Shown in pieces: positions 1-8,631 of a stretch of 64,000 nt of DNA (its first letter is position 1; each line of letters opens with the position of its first letter). Source of the stretch: JADJPO01 sp963825645. Its GTDB lineage: Bacteria; Actinomycetota; Actinomycetes; Actinomycetales; Kineosporiaceae. The notes below the pieces were generated by a model. That model did not search any database, had not been told where the DNA came from, and was given only the letters and a program-made list of their open reading frames with translations. The stretch spans positions 1 to 64,000 of the forward strand of contig CAWGTT010000009.1 in NCBI GenBank assembly GCA_963825645.1, written 5' to 3'. The position numbers were made by a program, and so were the translations under genes.

Positions 1-1703
1 GTGGACGCCGTCCGGCACCACGGTGACCAAGTGCGGTGGTTGCTCTCGGAGGTTCACCGCGGCCATCGCTCGAGCTGGCCGATGGACCTGTTCGCCCGCG
101 CCGGGGACCTGCTGGCCGCCCTGCGACCGATCTGGGTGATGAGTCCGGACGCCGTGGCCCGCAACATGTCCGCCGCCCGGCCCGGGGCCCCGATGGTCGA
201 CGTGGTGGCGGTGGACGACGCCGGCCAGGTGGGCATGCCCGAGTGCGCCGCCGCCCTGGCCCGGGCCCAACAGGTGATCGTGGCCGGGGACCGGCGCCGG
301 CTGCCCCGGCCACCGGCGGTCCGTCGGTGATCGAGGCGGTGGCCGTCCTGGCCGGCAGCCACCCGATGCTGTCGATGCACCGGCTCGACCGTGACCACCG
401 GACCCGGGACGGTCGCCTGCTCCTGCCGCTGCGGTCGGCCTACCCCCAGCCGTGGGGGCTCACCGTGGGCGCCGAACAGGCCTCGCCGCTGCGGCTGGAG
501 CACGTCCGGGAGGGCACTGGGGTGCCCGCCCCGGGTGAGGAGGTGGTGGTCAGCGCGGACGCCGAGGTGGCTCGGGTGGTCGACCTGGTCACCGAGCACG
601 CGGTCCGCCGTCCCGGGCAGTCCCTGCTCGTGGTGACCCTGGGGGCGCGGCATGCCGAGCGGATCGAGGAGGCCCTGCGACTCGAGGTCGCCTACCGGCC
701 CGAGCTGGCCCGCTGGCTCGACGTGCACTGGGCAGGCGACATCTCCGAGCCGTTCCTGGTCCGTCCGATCCACCGGATCCCCGGCGTGGAGCGGGACGCA
801 GTGATCGTTTCGGTGGGGCTCGCCCGGACCCCGCACGGCCGGGTGCTGCACCGGTTCGGGGTTCTCGACGGGCGCTTCGGCCCGGCCTGCCTGGCCACGG
901 CGCTCTCCCGGGCTCGGCGCCGGACCACCCTGGTGTGCTGCTTCACCGCCGACGAGCTGGACGGCGAGCGGTTGCGCAGCGACGGGGCGCGGATGCTGCG
1001 AGACGTTCTGGCGATGGCCGCCGACCCCCGCCTGCGCGGCGACCACATCGATCTCGCCACGCCGCCCGACGACGGCGACCTCCCTGGAGGCGCGGAAGGG
1101 GAACGAGGGCAGGCCGACGCCCTGGTCTGCGACCTCAGGGAACGGCTGGAGGCGGTGGGCCTGCCGGTGGTCGCGGCGCCGTCCGGACCGGACTGGCCAG
1201 TGGCGCTGGCCGTCGCCGATCCCGAGTTCCCCGGCCGGCGGCTGCTGGCGGTCGACCTGGACGGTCCCGGCTACGCGAGCTGCCCCAGCGTCGCCACCCG
1301 CGACCGGCAGCGCCGCGAGGCGTTCGAGCGGGCCGGGTGGACCTACCTACGGGTGACGTCGATGGACCTGTTCTGCGACCCGGCGGGCGAGGTGGAGCGG
1401 ATCCGGTCGGTCTGGCGCCACATCGGCGGGGCGACCCCGTCAACGCAGCCGACCCAGATCATCGTCGGCCGGCCCCGGGTCCGCACGAACGACCCGGGCG
1501 TGCAGCCGGGCCGTCCGATCACCAGCTACAGCGACACCGAGCTGGAGCGGGTCGCCACCTGGGTGCTTTCCGACGGCGTCGACCGCTCCGCCGAAGAGCT
1601 CGCCGCCATGGTGCGCGAGGCCTTGCACCTGCCCCGACGCGGCATGCACGTCGAGGCCGCGGTCGGCGGGGCGGCCCGCCGGGTGCTCGACGGGTGCGGG
1701 TGA
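1..1703 (+). pseudogene. SF1 helicase with C-terminal Vsr/MTES_1575-like nuclease domain, 5' partial, frameshifted
   Basis: The 3' part of a large superfamily 1 (DNA2/UPF1-like, DUF4011-type) helicase that begins before the window. In frame 1 a motif II-like VVAVDDAG and the motif III-like IVAGDRRRLP are seen, then the frame hits a stop at 330. The family continuation (TGGPSVIEAVAVLAGSHP) is in frame 3. One extra C in the C run at 304-307 would rejoin the frames, so a single-base deletion is inferred. Later come a helicase motif VI-like ATALSRARRRTTLV and, at about 1190-1420, LAVDLDG, RDRQRREAFERAGW and YLRVTSMDLF, the pattern of the endonuclease-like domain that ends many of these helicases. 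Probably acts on nucleic acid. Whether the frameshift is real or a sequence error cannot be told here. Confidence 0.75.
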
Positions 1704-1710
1704 GCGCCCG

Positions 1711-1848
1711 ATGAGCACCGGACCCGAGGACCCGGTGCTGCCCGAGCAGACCGGCGACGACACCGACTCCGCCGGCGGTGACTGGCGCGAGGACGACCAG
1801 GACGGTGACGACTGGCTGGAACGCGAACGGCCGCCTCACTGGGAATGA
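1711..1848 (+). CDS. small acidic protein of unknown function
   Basis: A 45-residue ORF starting 7 nt after the helicase stop codon, so probably cotranscribed with it. It is very acidic (runs such as DDTDSAGGDWREDDQDGDDW) and ends in ERERPPHWE. A short tail of this RPPHW type is, from memory, shared by small actinobacterial hypothetical proteins. No catalytic motif or membrane segment is visible. The gene ends 24 nt before the convergent mscL stop. Confidence 0.5.
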   Translation: MSTGPEDPVLPEQTGDDTDSAGGDWREDDQDGDDWLERERPPHWE

Positions 1849-1872
1849 GACGGCCGCCCGGTGCGAGCTCGG

Positions 1873-2253
1873 TCAGGCGCGGGTGCGCAGCAGGTCGCGG
1901 ATCTCGGCGAGCAGGGTCACATCGGCCGGGGTCTCCTCCGCCTCGGCGGGTGCGGCGCGCCTGTCCTGGAGCTTCTTCATCGGGACCACGACGAAGAAGT
2001 AGATCGCGAAAGCGATGATCAGGAAGTTGACCAGCGGGGTGAGAAAGACCCCGATCGAGAACTCGGCCTGGTTGATCGTGAAGGTGCCGACGCTGTCGAG
2101 GTTCGGCGAGCCGAAGATGGCCGCGATGAGCGGGTTGATCAGACCGTTCAGCAGGCCCTCCACCACCGCGGCGAAGGCGACGCCGAGGACGAAGGCGACC
2201 GCGAGGTCGACGACGTTGCCGCGCATGATGAACTCTTTGAAGCCTTTGATCAT
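1873..2253 (-). CDS. mscL: large-conductance mechanosensitive channel MscL
   Basis: 126 residues, normal for MscL, a homopentameric inner-membrane channel that opens under membrane tension and protects against osmotic downshock. The N-terminal helix MIKGFKEFIMRGNVVDLAVAF is the diagnostic family signature. The first membrane helix follows (AVAFVLGVAFAAVVEGLLNG) and the second lies at about residues 68-92 (FLTPLVNFLIIAFAIYFFVV). The C-terminal bundle contains the usual LLAEIRDLL. The ATG at 2253 is chosen because GGAGG lies 9 nt upstream; a longer open frame upstream has no family match. Confidence 0.96.
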   Translation of the reverse strand: MIKGFKEFIMRGNVVDLAVAFVLGVAFAAVVEGLLNGLINPLIAAIFGSPNLDSVGTFTINQAEFSIGVFLTPLVNFLIIAFAIYFFVVVPMKKLQDRRAAPAEAEETPADVTLLAEIRDLLRTRA

Positions 2254-2379
2254 GGTGGTGCGCCTCCAGTGTGGCTCGCTGTCCCCGAGCGGATGATGAT
2301 GCCCGCCGTGGGGCACACCCAGACGATAGCGGAGGAGACGATCTTGGTCACGTACCGTGCACAGGCTTGCCGCGGCACG

Positions 2380-3177
2380 TCATGAGCGGACGACGACGCT
2401 CAGGGCCCGAACTCCGCTCACCGCTCGCAGGCGAAGGGCCGTCGTCGTGTCGACGGCGACAACGAGCAGGTCACTGTGCTCGAGGCCATCGCCACCGCCG
2501 CCGCCGAGCAGGCTCGGGCCGGGGTCCAGCAGGCCGCCGGCAGGACCCGATGCCGACCCCGCGACCGCCGACCCGCCGGTCGCCAGCACCAGGACCGACT
2601 CGGCGACCACGTCGGCGACGTCGGCCACGCTGCCCTCGGTCGCGGTGGCAAGGCCACCGGGCGGCGGCCCCGCGAGCACGTCAACCCGGTCGCCGGCCCG
2701 GACCAGGCCCGCCGTCGGCTCGGAGAGCCAGAGGGCCATGGACCCGGTGCCGGGGGCCTGGCCGAGCAGCAAGCCGGCGCCTCGGAGCCGGGCGTCGGTG
2801 ATCGGCTCGCCACGGCGCACCGGGGCGGCCAGCGTGGACCCGAACGGACGCGCGGCCAGCCCGGACGGCGCCAGATCAGCCGGCCACGGGGCGAGGCGGA
2901 GGTCGCCGTCGGTGAGCAGGTGTCCGGCGGCGAGATCGGCCACCGCGACCGGGACGGCGACGGTGTCCGCCGGTTCGGGAGCCAGTACCCGCAGACCGGC
3001 GGCGACGGCCGCCGCGGCAAGGGCGGCCGTGACCAGGCGCCGCCGTGCCAGCAGCGCCTGGCGCAGAGACCGCCTGCCTCGCCGGACGAGGGGCCGGGCA
3101 CGGTCACGGGCGGCGACGGAGGTCTCGCCGAGTCGGGAGTGGCCGCTGCCCGGCGACCGGCGACGCAGCGTGGGCAT
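2380..3177 (-). CDS. SAF domain protein, CpaB/RcpC-like
   Basis: 265 residues. A basic N-terminus (about 1-45) precedes one membrane segment (LVTAALAAAAVAAGLRVLA) and then a SAF domain at about 70-130: AVPVAVADLAAGHLLTDGDLR and PVRRGEPITDARL are the typical motifs. CpaB/RcpC proteins act in Flp pilus assembly, but no other pilus gene is in view, so the role is unassigned. The start is 5 nt from the stop of the MTA phosphorylase gene, implying one transcript. A glycine/proline-rich segment (LLDPGPSLLGGGGGDGLE) interrupts the C-terminal half. Confidence 0.75.
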   Translation of the reverse strand: MPTLRRRSPGSGHSRLGETSVAARDRARPLVRRGRRSLRQALLARRRLVTAALAAAAVAAGLRVLAPEPADTVAVPVAVADLAAGHLLTDGDLRLAPWPADLAPSGLAARPFGSTLAAPVRRGEPITDARLRGAGLLLGQAPGTGSMALWLSEPTAGLVRAGDRVDVLAGPPPGGLATATEGSVADVADVVAESVLVLATGGSAVAGSASGPAGGLLDPGPSLLGGGGGDGLEHSDLLVVAVDTTTALRLRAVSGVRALSVVVRS

Positions 3178-3182
3178 CGAGC

Positions 3183-4034
3183 TCACGGCAGCTTGAACGG
3201 CAGCGGCAGACCGTCCAGCGCGTGCCGGCAGGTGCAGTCGTCCTCGGGCAGCACGGCGATGATCGCCGAGAGAACGACCTTGAGCCGTTCGATGCTCCGC
3301 GCGAAGGCCTCCATCACCTCGGCGTGGGTGACCCCCTCGCCGTGGTCCACCCCGGCGTCGAGGTCGGTGACGATCGCCAGGCACGTGTAGCACATGGCCA
3401 GCTCCCGGGCGATCGAGGCCTCGGGCATCCCCGTCATGCCGACCAGGTCGGCTCCCGTCGAGGCGTGCCAGCGCGACTCGGCGCGCGAGGAGAACCGGGG
3501 TCCGTTTACCACGACCATCGACCCGCCGTCCTGGGCCGGCCAGCCTTGTCGCGCAGCGGCGTCCACGGCGGCCCGGCGGCCCCGCGCGCAGTAGGGGTCG
3601 GCGAACGCGACATGGACGACGTGCCCGTCACCGACGCCCGCCGCGCCGTCGTAGACGGTGTGGTCGCGGCCCCAGGTGCGGTCGATCGTCTGGTCGGGCA
3701 CGACCAGGGAACCGGGCCCCAGATCGGCGCGCAGCGAGCCGACTGCGCACGGTCCGAGAACCTGGCGCACCCCGAGGCTACGGAGCGCCCACAGGTTGGC
3801 CCGGTAGTTCACCCGGTGGGGCGGGAACCGGTGGTCGCGGCCGTGCCGCGGCAGGAAGGCCACCCGGCGCCCGGCTACCCAGCCCACCACTGGTGTCTCG
3901 CTGGGTTCGCCGAAGGGCGTGTCCACCTCGACCGGCGTCGCGTCGTCCAGCCAGGAGTAGAAGCCCGAGCCACCGATCACGCCGATCGTCACCGAGTCGA
4001 GTACGTCGGGTCTCTCATCGAGTCTGTCGTCCAC
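3183..4034 (-). CDS. mtnP: S-methyl-5'-thioadenosine phosphorylase
   Basis: 283 residues, GTG start. Cleaves 5'-methylthioadenosine with phosphate to adenine and methylthioribose-1-phosphate (EC 2.4.2.28) in cytosolic methionine and adenine salvage. Family signatures: IGVIGGSGFY, the phosphate-site RHGRDHRFPPHRVNYRAN, NGPRFSSRAES, and GMTGMPEASIARELAMCY with the following TDLDAG. It could be called a purine nucleoside phosphorylase II-type enzyme, but the GMTGMPEA context and length fit MTAP. The SAF protein gene follows 5 nt downstream. The start may lie some residues further in, at VTIGVIGG. Confidence 0.9.
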   Translation of the reverse strand: MDDRLDERPDVLDSVTIGVIGGSGFYSWLDDATPVEVDTPFGEPSETPVVGWVAGRRVAFLPRHGRDHRFPPHRVNYRANLWALRSLGVRQVLGPCAVGSLRADLGPGSLVVPDQTIDRTWGRDHTVYDGAAGVGDGHVVHVAFADPYCARGRRAAVDAAARQGWPAQDGGSMVVVNGPRFSSRAESRWHASTGADLVGMTGMPEASIARELAMCYTCLAIVTDLDAGVDHGEGVTHAEVMEAFARSIERLKVVLSAIIAVLPEDDCTCRHALDGLPLPFKLP

Positions 4035-4087
4035 GGCGGGGACGCTACCCGGGCCGGCGCACCGGCCGCAGTACCTGCGCTGCGGCC

Positions 4088-4096
4088 TGTGGATAA
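4088..4096 (-). other. isolated DnaA-box-like 9-mer
   Basis: TGTGGATAA on the + strand is a perfect TTATCCACA on the minus strand, in the gap between mtnP and the FmdB gene. It stands alone, so it is not an origin; it may be a titration or regulatory site, or chance. Confidence 0.25.
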
Positions 4097-4199
4097 CTCG
4101 TGGGGAGCCGTGCCGCCGCCGCGCGTCATGATCGCGGTCAGCGTGTGGAAGTGACCCAGTTGCGCAGTCGCAATCTCACTCGGGCGCCGATCACTGGCG

Positions 4200-4598
4200 T
4201 CAGGCGGCGGAGGTGGCCTTCGACGACGACGAGGATCTCGACTCCTGACCGGACCCGGACCCCGAGCCACCCGACGTCGAGGTGCCGGACGTCGAGGTGC
4301 TCGACGACGAGGCGGACTCCTTGGTCGAGGTGCCGGCCGAGCTCGACTCCTTGGTCGACTCCTTGGCCGAGGACCCGTTGTCCGACTCGGAGGACCCCGA
4401 AGCGCTCTTGGCGCCGTTCGAGCTGCGCGAGTCGTTGCGGTAGAAGCCCGAGCCCTTGAAGACGATGCCGACGGCGTTGAACAGCTTGCGCAGCCTGCCC
4501 TCGCACTCGGGGCACTCGGTCAGCGCGTCGTCGGTGAACGCCTGCTGGGTGTCGAAGCGGTGGTCGCAGGCGGTGCACGCATAGGCGTACGTCGGCAC
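4200..4598 (-). CDS. FmdB-family zinc ribbon protein with serine-rich tail
   Basis: 132 residues, GTG start with GAGGAGG upstream. The N-terminal 55 residues are a zinc ribbon of the FmdB/CxxC_CxxC_SSSS family: MPTYAYACTACDHRFD gives the first CxxC and TECPECEGRLRKLF the second, followed by GSGFYRND. The rest is a low-complexity Ser/Thr/Gly/Lys tail, typical of actinobacterial members. FmdB was first named as a regulator of formamidase genes; the function here is unknown. Its place near 5-FTHF cyclo-ligase and galU resembles M. tuberculosis Rv0991c. Confidence 0.88.
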   Translation of the reverse strand: MPTYAYACTACDHRFDTQQAFTDDALTECPECEGRLRKLFNAVGIVFKGSGFYRNDSRSSNGAKSASGSSESDNGSSAKESTKESSSAGTSTKESASSSSTSTSGTSTSGGSGSGSGQESRSSSSSKATSAA

Positions 4599-4713
4599 GG
4601 GTGGCCTCCTCGCGCTCGGATCGGGCGACGGGGCGGCGACGTATCGCCGTCCTCTAGCACTCTAACGTCTCGAGTGCCAAGTGTATGCCCGCCTTCGGCG
4701 CCAGGTGTGCAGG

Positions 4714-6258
4714 TCAGCGCGGTCCGTTGGTTCGGCTCGCCCGGTCGGAGGGGCCGGCCGCCGACGGAGCCGACCCGCCCGGACGAAGCCAGCCGGCCAT
4801 CTTGCCTCCCCTGCTCACCTCATCCAGCCGTTTCTCGGCCGCGTCCCGCACCGCGGCGGCACTGACCACGATCAGGTCGTCGCCGTGCCGGAGCATGGTG
4901 TTCCCGGTGGGGACGAACGGTTCGCCGTCACGGACGACGAGGGTGATGTTCGCCCGTTGAGGCAGCCGCAGCTCGAAGATCTCCACCCCGTGCAGCCGGG
5001 ACGTGGGCCCGACCCGGACCTGGATCACGTCGGCATTCAGCGCGCCGAGTGGCTGGCTCTCGAGGTCGAGTTGGGTGGCCGAGACCTCAGAGGAGAGGCC
5101 CAGCCGCCGGGCCACCCACGGCAGCGGCGGGCCCTGCACGAGGGTGAACACCACGACCAGCACGAAGACCAGGTCGAACAGTTCGGTGCTGCCCGGCAGA
5201 CCGCGGCTGAGCGGCACTGTGGCGAGCACGATCGGCACTGCCCCGCGCAGCCCTGCCCAGGACAGGAACGCCTGCTCGCGCAACGGGATCCGGAACCAGC
5301 TGACCGTGCTGAGGACCGACAGCGGGCGGGCCAGGAACAGCAGCAGCAAGCCCACCATGACGGCCGGCACGAGCTGGCCCGCCAACCGACCCGGGTGGGC
5401 GAGCAGGCCGAGCAGCACGAACAGGCCGATCTGAGCGATCCAGCCCAGTCCCTCGGCGAACCCGCGCACCGCCGCCCCGTGCGGCAGCCGGACGTTGCCG
5501 AGCACCAGGGCCGCGAGGTAGACGGCGAGGAAGCCCGACCCGTGCAGGGTCACGGAGGTGCCGTAGGCGAACGCGATCAGTCCCAGGACGGCGATCGGGT
5601 ACAGACCCGAGGCGGGCAGGGCCACCCGGCGGATCGCCTCCGCGCCGTATCGCCCCACCACGACGCCGACGGCCGCGCCGATCATCAGCTCGGTGACCGC
5701 CTCGGCGGCGATCACCCACCAGGAGTGCTCGTTCTCACCAAGCGCCTGCGAGGTCAGGGCGACCACGGCGATCACCACGGGTGCGTCGTTGAACCCGGAC
5801 TCCGCCTCCAGCATGCCGACCAGGCGGCGCGGCAGCGGCACGGTGCGCAGCACCGAGAACACGGCCGCCGCGTCCGTGGAGGACAGCACCGCGCCGACCA
5901 GGAACGCCTGCTGCCACGAAAGGGACAGCACCACGTGCGCCACGACTCCGGTCACTGCGATCGACACCACCGTGCCCACGGTCGAGAGCAGGGCCGTCGG
6001 CACCACGGTGGGACGGATCGCCTCCCAGCGGGTGGTCAGCCCGCCCTCGGCCAGGATCGCCACCAGCGCCGCATAGCCCAGCGCGCCGGTCAGCTCGGCG
6101 TTCTCGAACGTCGTGTACTCGCCGAGCACCACGCCGAGGGCGAGGTACACCATGAGCGAGGGCAGGCCGAGCCGGACGCTGAGCCGTACGGCCGAGATCG
6201 CCACCAGCAGCACTGCGCTGGACAGGAGCAGGACGTCCCCGAGCTGGTCGACCCCCAC
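4714..6258 (-). CDS. potassium/sodium-proton antiporter (CPA family, NhaP2/CvrA-like)
   Basis: 514 residues, GTG start. About 12 membrane helices fill residues 5-400, with the exchanger motif ESGFNDAPVVIAVV (paired acidic and Asn-Asp residues of CPA1 antiporters) and SSTDAAAVFSVLR ahead of it. A TrkA-C-like cytosolic domain follows at about 410-485 (IFELRLPQRANITLVVRDGEPFVP), as in potassium/proton antiporters that sense nucleotides. It probably exports K+ or Na+ for H+ in pH and ion homeostasis. The gene starts 7 nt after the cyclo-ligase stop, so the two are cotranscribed. Confidence 0.88.
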   Translation of the reverse strand: MGVDQLGDVLLLSSAVLLVAISAVRLSVRLGLPSLMVYLALGVVLGEYTTFENAELTGALGYAALVAILAEGGLTTRWEAIRPTVVPTALLSTVGTVVSIAVTGVVAHVVLSLSWQQAFLVGAVLSSTDAAAVFSVLRTVPLPRRLVGMLEAESGFNDAPVVIAVVALTSQALGENEHSWWVIAAEAVTELMIGAAVGVVVGRYGAEAIRRVALPASGLYPIAVLGLIAFAYGTSVTLHGSGFLAVYLAALVLGNVRLPHGAAVRGFAEGLGWIAQIGLFVLLGLLAHPGRLAGQLVPAVMVGLLLLFLARPLSVLSTVSWFRIPLREQAFLSWAGLRGAVPIVLATVPLSRGLPGSTELFDLVFVLVVVFTLVQGPPLPWVARRLGLSSEVSATQLDLESQPLGALNADVIQVRVGPTSRLHGVEIFELRLPQRANITLVVRDGEPFVPTGNTMLRHGDDLIVVSAAAVRDAAEKRLDEVSRGGKMAGWLRPGGSAPSAAGPSDRASRTNGPR

Positions 6259-6265
6259 TCGCGTG

Positions 6266-6889
6266 TCAGCGCACGCGCAGGCAGCGACGAGGGGTGGCGA
6301 CGGCGTGCACCGGACGGTCGTGGGGTTCGGTCGGGATCGGCTCCACCGCCGCGTCCAGGACCTCTTCTTCGTGCACGAGGGCGATCACCGGCACCGAAGC
6401 GTCGATCAGCGACAGCGCCCGGTCGTAGTAGCCGACGCCCTGCCCCAGCCTCCGGCCCAGAGTGTCGACGGCGAGGGCCGGGATCAGCATCACGTCGGCC
6501 TGGCGGACGGCCTCCGGGCCGAGTCGCGGGCCGATCGGCTCGGGACCACCGATCGTCCGCTGGGCCGGGAGCTCGGCCAGCTCGCCGGAGTCCTCGGCCC
6601 AGTCGAGCACTCCACCGGGCAGCACGATCGGCAGCAGTACCCGGACGTCGGCCCGGGCCAGCGCCTTACGCAAGGGCTCGGTGCCCACCTCGCCGCCGGC
6701 GGAGGCGAACAGGCAGGCACAGCCGGCGCTCTGAACCTCGGCCAGCTCGAGCACGATCTCGGCCAGAGCCTGGGCGTCGGCGACGTCGCTGCTGGTCGGC
6801 CGGGAGCGGCGCTCGGCCCGGATCCGGGAGCGCAGAGCGACCTTGGCCTCGTGGAGGCCGGCGACGGCGTTCGTGATGACGACCTCCAC
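6266..6889 (-). CDS. 5-formyltetrahydrofolate cyclo-ligase
   Basis: 207 residues from a GTG at 6889; an in-frame GTG at 6922 is an alternative and neither has a clear Shine-Dalgarno. The enzyme converts 5-formyl-THF to 5,10-methenyl-THF with ATP (EC 6.3.3.2) in folate salvage. Seen: the basic N-terminus AKVALRSRIRAERRSR, then LGPEAVRQADVMLIPALAVDTLGRRLGQGVGYYDRAL, which holds the family GxGxGYYDR substrate loop, and the end VIALVHEEEVL. It is divergent from the diguanylate cyclase gene and leads an operon with the antiporter. Confidence 0.9.
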   Translation of the reverse strand: MEVVITNAVAGLHEAKVALRSRIRAERRSRPTSSDVADAQALAEIVLELAEVQSAGCACLFASAGGEVGTEPLRKALARADVRVLLPIVLPGGVLDWAEDSGELAELPAQRTIGGPEPIGPRLGPEAVRQADVMLIPALAVDTLGRRLGQGVGYYDRALSLIDASVPVIALVHEEEVLDAAVEPIPTEPHDRPVHAVATPRRCLRVR

Positions 6890-7105
6890 CTCGGCCGGGT
6901 TGATACGGCCATCTTGCGCCACTCGCGGCGAACCTCGCCAATCGCCCCCTCCGGCGCGGCGCGCCGGGGGCCGGGTTGGGCCGATGCGGTTACATCGTGC
7001 CACGATCTGATTACTGTGCCGCACCGGCGCAGCTATCAGGTGGACCTCGCCCGACGTGACCCACACGGTCACCGGATCGTGGGCGACGTCGGATGTGGGG
7101 GTGGG

Positions 7106-8545
7106 GTGACCCTGCGCACGCGTGCCGCGCTGGCACTGGCGGCGGTGATGCTCGGGCCGCTGCTGGCTGCCCTCGTCGTGGTCGCCGTCGTCGTGCGCCG
7201 AACACCACCGGCCGCGACGCACGGCGCACCGGGTGGCTGGGTACTGGTGCCGGTCGCGCTGGTGCTGCTCGGCGCGCTGGTGCTGGTCGGCGTCCTCGCC
7301 GTCCGGCTGAGCCGTCCGCTGGCCGGCCTGGCCGCCCTGACCGAGACCGCCCACCGGCTCGGTGCCGGCGACCTCGCGGCACGCAGCGGGGTGCGCGGCC
7401 AGGACGAGGTCGGTGACCTCGGCACGGCGCTGGACACGATGGCCGACCGGCTCGAGGCAGCGCTGAGAGAGATGGAGCGGCGCGGTGAGGTGCTCACCGA
7501 GACCTTCGAGCGATTCGGCGAGGCGCTCGCCCGCACCCACGATCTGGACGCCCTGTTGCATACGGTGGTCGAGGCGGCCCGGCGCGGCGCCGGCGCCGCG
7601 GTCGGGACCGTGCTGCTCGGCGACGCCGAGGGCCTCAGCGAGCGGGTCTCTGCGGCTCCGGACGGCGCTCGCGGGCTCTGGGTCGCCGATGTACTGGAGC
7701 GGCTGACCAGCCTGTCGGCGCGGGCGGCACGCACCGGACTGCCGTGCTCGGCCGACCTGTCACCGGCCGCCGGCGGAGCGCTCGCCGTCCCGCTGCGGCG
7801 CGCCGGGGTGGTGGTGGGCGTGCTGGCCGTGGCTCGCGAGCGGAGCGCGGCACCCGTCGACGGCGCCGCCACCGCCGCCGTCGAGGCGCTGGCAGCACAC
7901 GCGGGCACCGCGGTGGCCAACGTGCGCGAGCACATCGACACCCAACGCCTGTCGGTCACAGATCCGCTGACCGGGGCCGGCAACGTCCGCCACCTGACCG
8001 CGACCTTGAACCGGGAGGTGGAGCGGGCACACCGGTTCGGCCGCACGTTGTCGGTGCTGATGCTCGACCTCGACCACTTCAAGCTGGTCAACGATGCGGG
8101 CGGGCACGACTACGGTGACGCGGTGCTGCGGGAGTTCGCCGCCCGGCTGCATGGCTGCGTGCGGGAGGTCGACCTGGTCGCCCGTCGCGGTGGCGAGGAG
8201 TTCACGGTCGTGCTGCCGGAGACTCCGGCGGCGGGGGCCCAGGCCGTCGCCCGCCGCATACTCCAGCGGGTGCGCGCGGTGCCGTTCGTGCACGGCGGGG
8301 TGAGTCGGACGGTCACCGTGTCCGTCGGAGTGGCCACCTACCCCGAGCACGCCGGTAGTGCGGGCGGGGTGATGCGTGCCGCGGACATCGCCCTCTACCA
8401 GGCCAAGCATGAGGGCAGGGACCGGTGGTGCATGGCCGAGCCCCTGCCCGACCCGCCCCCGGGCTCCCCGCCGGCTCCGACGCTGCGGGAGGTCGGGTCG
8501 TCCTGGCGGCGCGGCACCCGCCCGAGCTCGGTCCTGCCGAGGTAG
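7106..8545 (+). CDS. membrane-bound diguanylate cyclase (HAMP-GAF-GGDEF)
   Basis: 479 residues from a GTG at 7106 (another in-frame GTG is at 7079). Two membrane helices (LALAAVMLGPLLAALVVVAV and WVLVPVALVLLGALVLVGVL) are followed by a HAMP linker (RLSRPLAGLAALTETAHRLG), a degenerate GAF-like sensor at about 135-290, and a GGDEF domain at about 300-455. The active site is RRGGEEF and the upstream RxxD inhibitory site (REVD, five residues before GGEEF) is intact, so it should make cyclic di-GMP and be product-inhibited. The sensed signal is unknown. A 217-nt gap separates it from the divergent cyclo-ligase gene. Confidence 0.88.
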   Translation: MTLRTRAALALAAVMLGPLLAALVVVAVVVRRTPPAATHGAPGGWVLVPVALVLLGALVLVGVLAVRLSRPLAGLAALTETAHRLGAGDLAARSGVRGQDEVGDLGTALDTMADRLEAALREMERRGEVLTETFERFGEALARTHDLDALLHTVVEAARRGAGAAVGTVLLGDAEGLSERVSAAPDGARGLWVADVLERLTSLSARAARTGLPCSADLSPAAGGALAVPLRRAGVVVGVLAVARERSAAPVDGAATAAVEALAAHAGTAVANVREHIDTQRLSVTDPLTGAGNVRHLTATLNREVERAHRFGRTLSVLMLDLDHFKLVNDAGGHDYGDAVLREFAARLHGCVREVDLVARRGGEEFTVVLPETPAAGAQAVARRILQRVRAVPFVHGGVSRTVTVSVGVATYPEHAGSAGGVMRAADIALYQAKHEGRDRWCMAEPLPDPPPGSPPAPTLREVGSSWRRGTRPSSVLPR

Positions 8546-8631
8546 CCAGGGGCATGACATCGTGGAGACGGCGGTCTGGTACGACTGGACCGCGCGAAGA
8601 GCACATGCGCCACAGACGACCTGGAGCGGGC

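Noticed and set aside
4088..4096. Replication origin indicated by a DnaA box
   Set aside because: Only a single box; no cluster, AT-rich element or dnaA gene nearby.
4681..6876. 731-codon plus-strand open frame over the antiporter and cyclo-ligase
   Set aside because: It is rich in His, Gln, Arg and Asp without motifs and lies opposite two well-supported genes, so it reflects high GC and codon bias.
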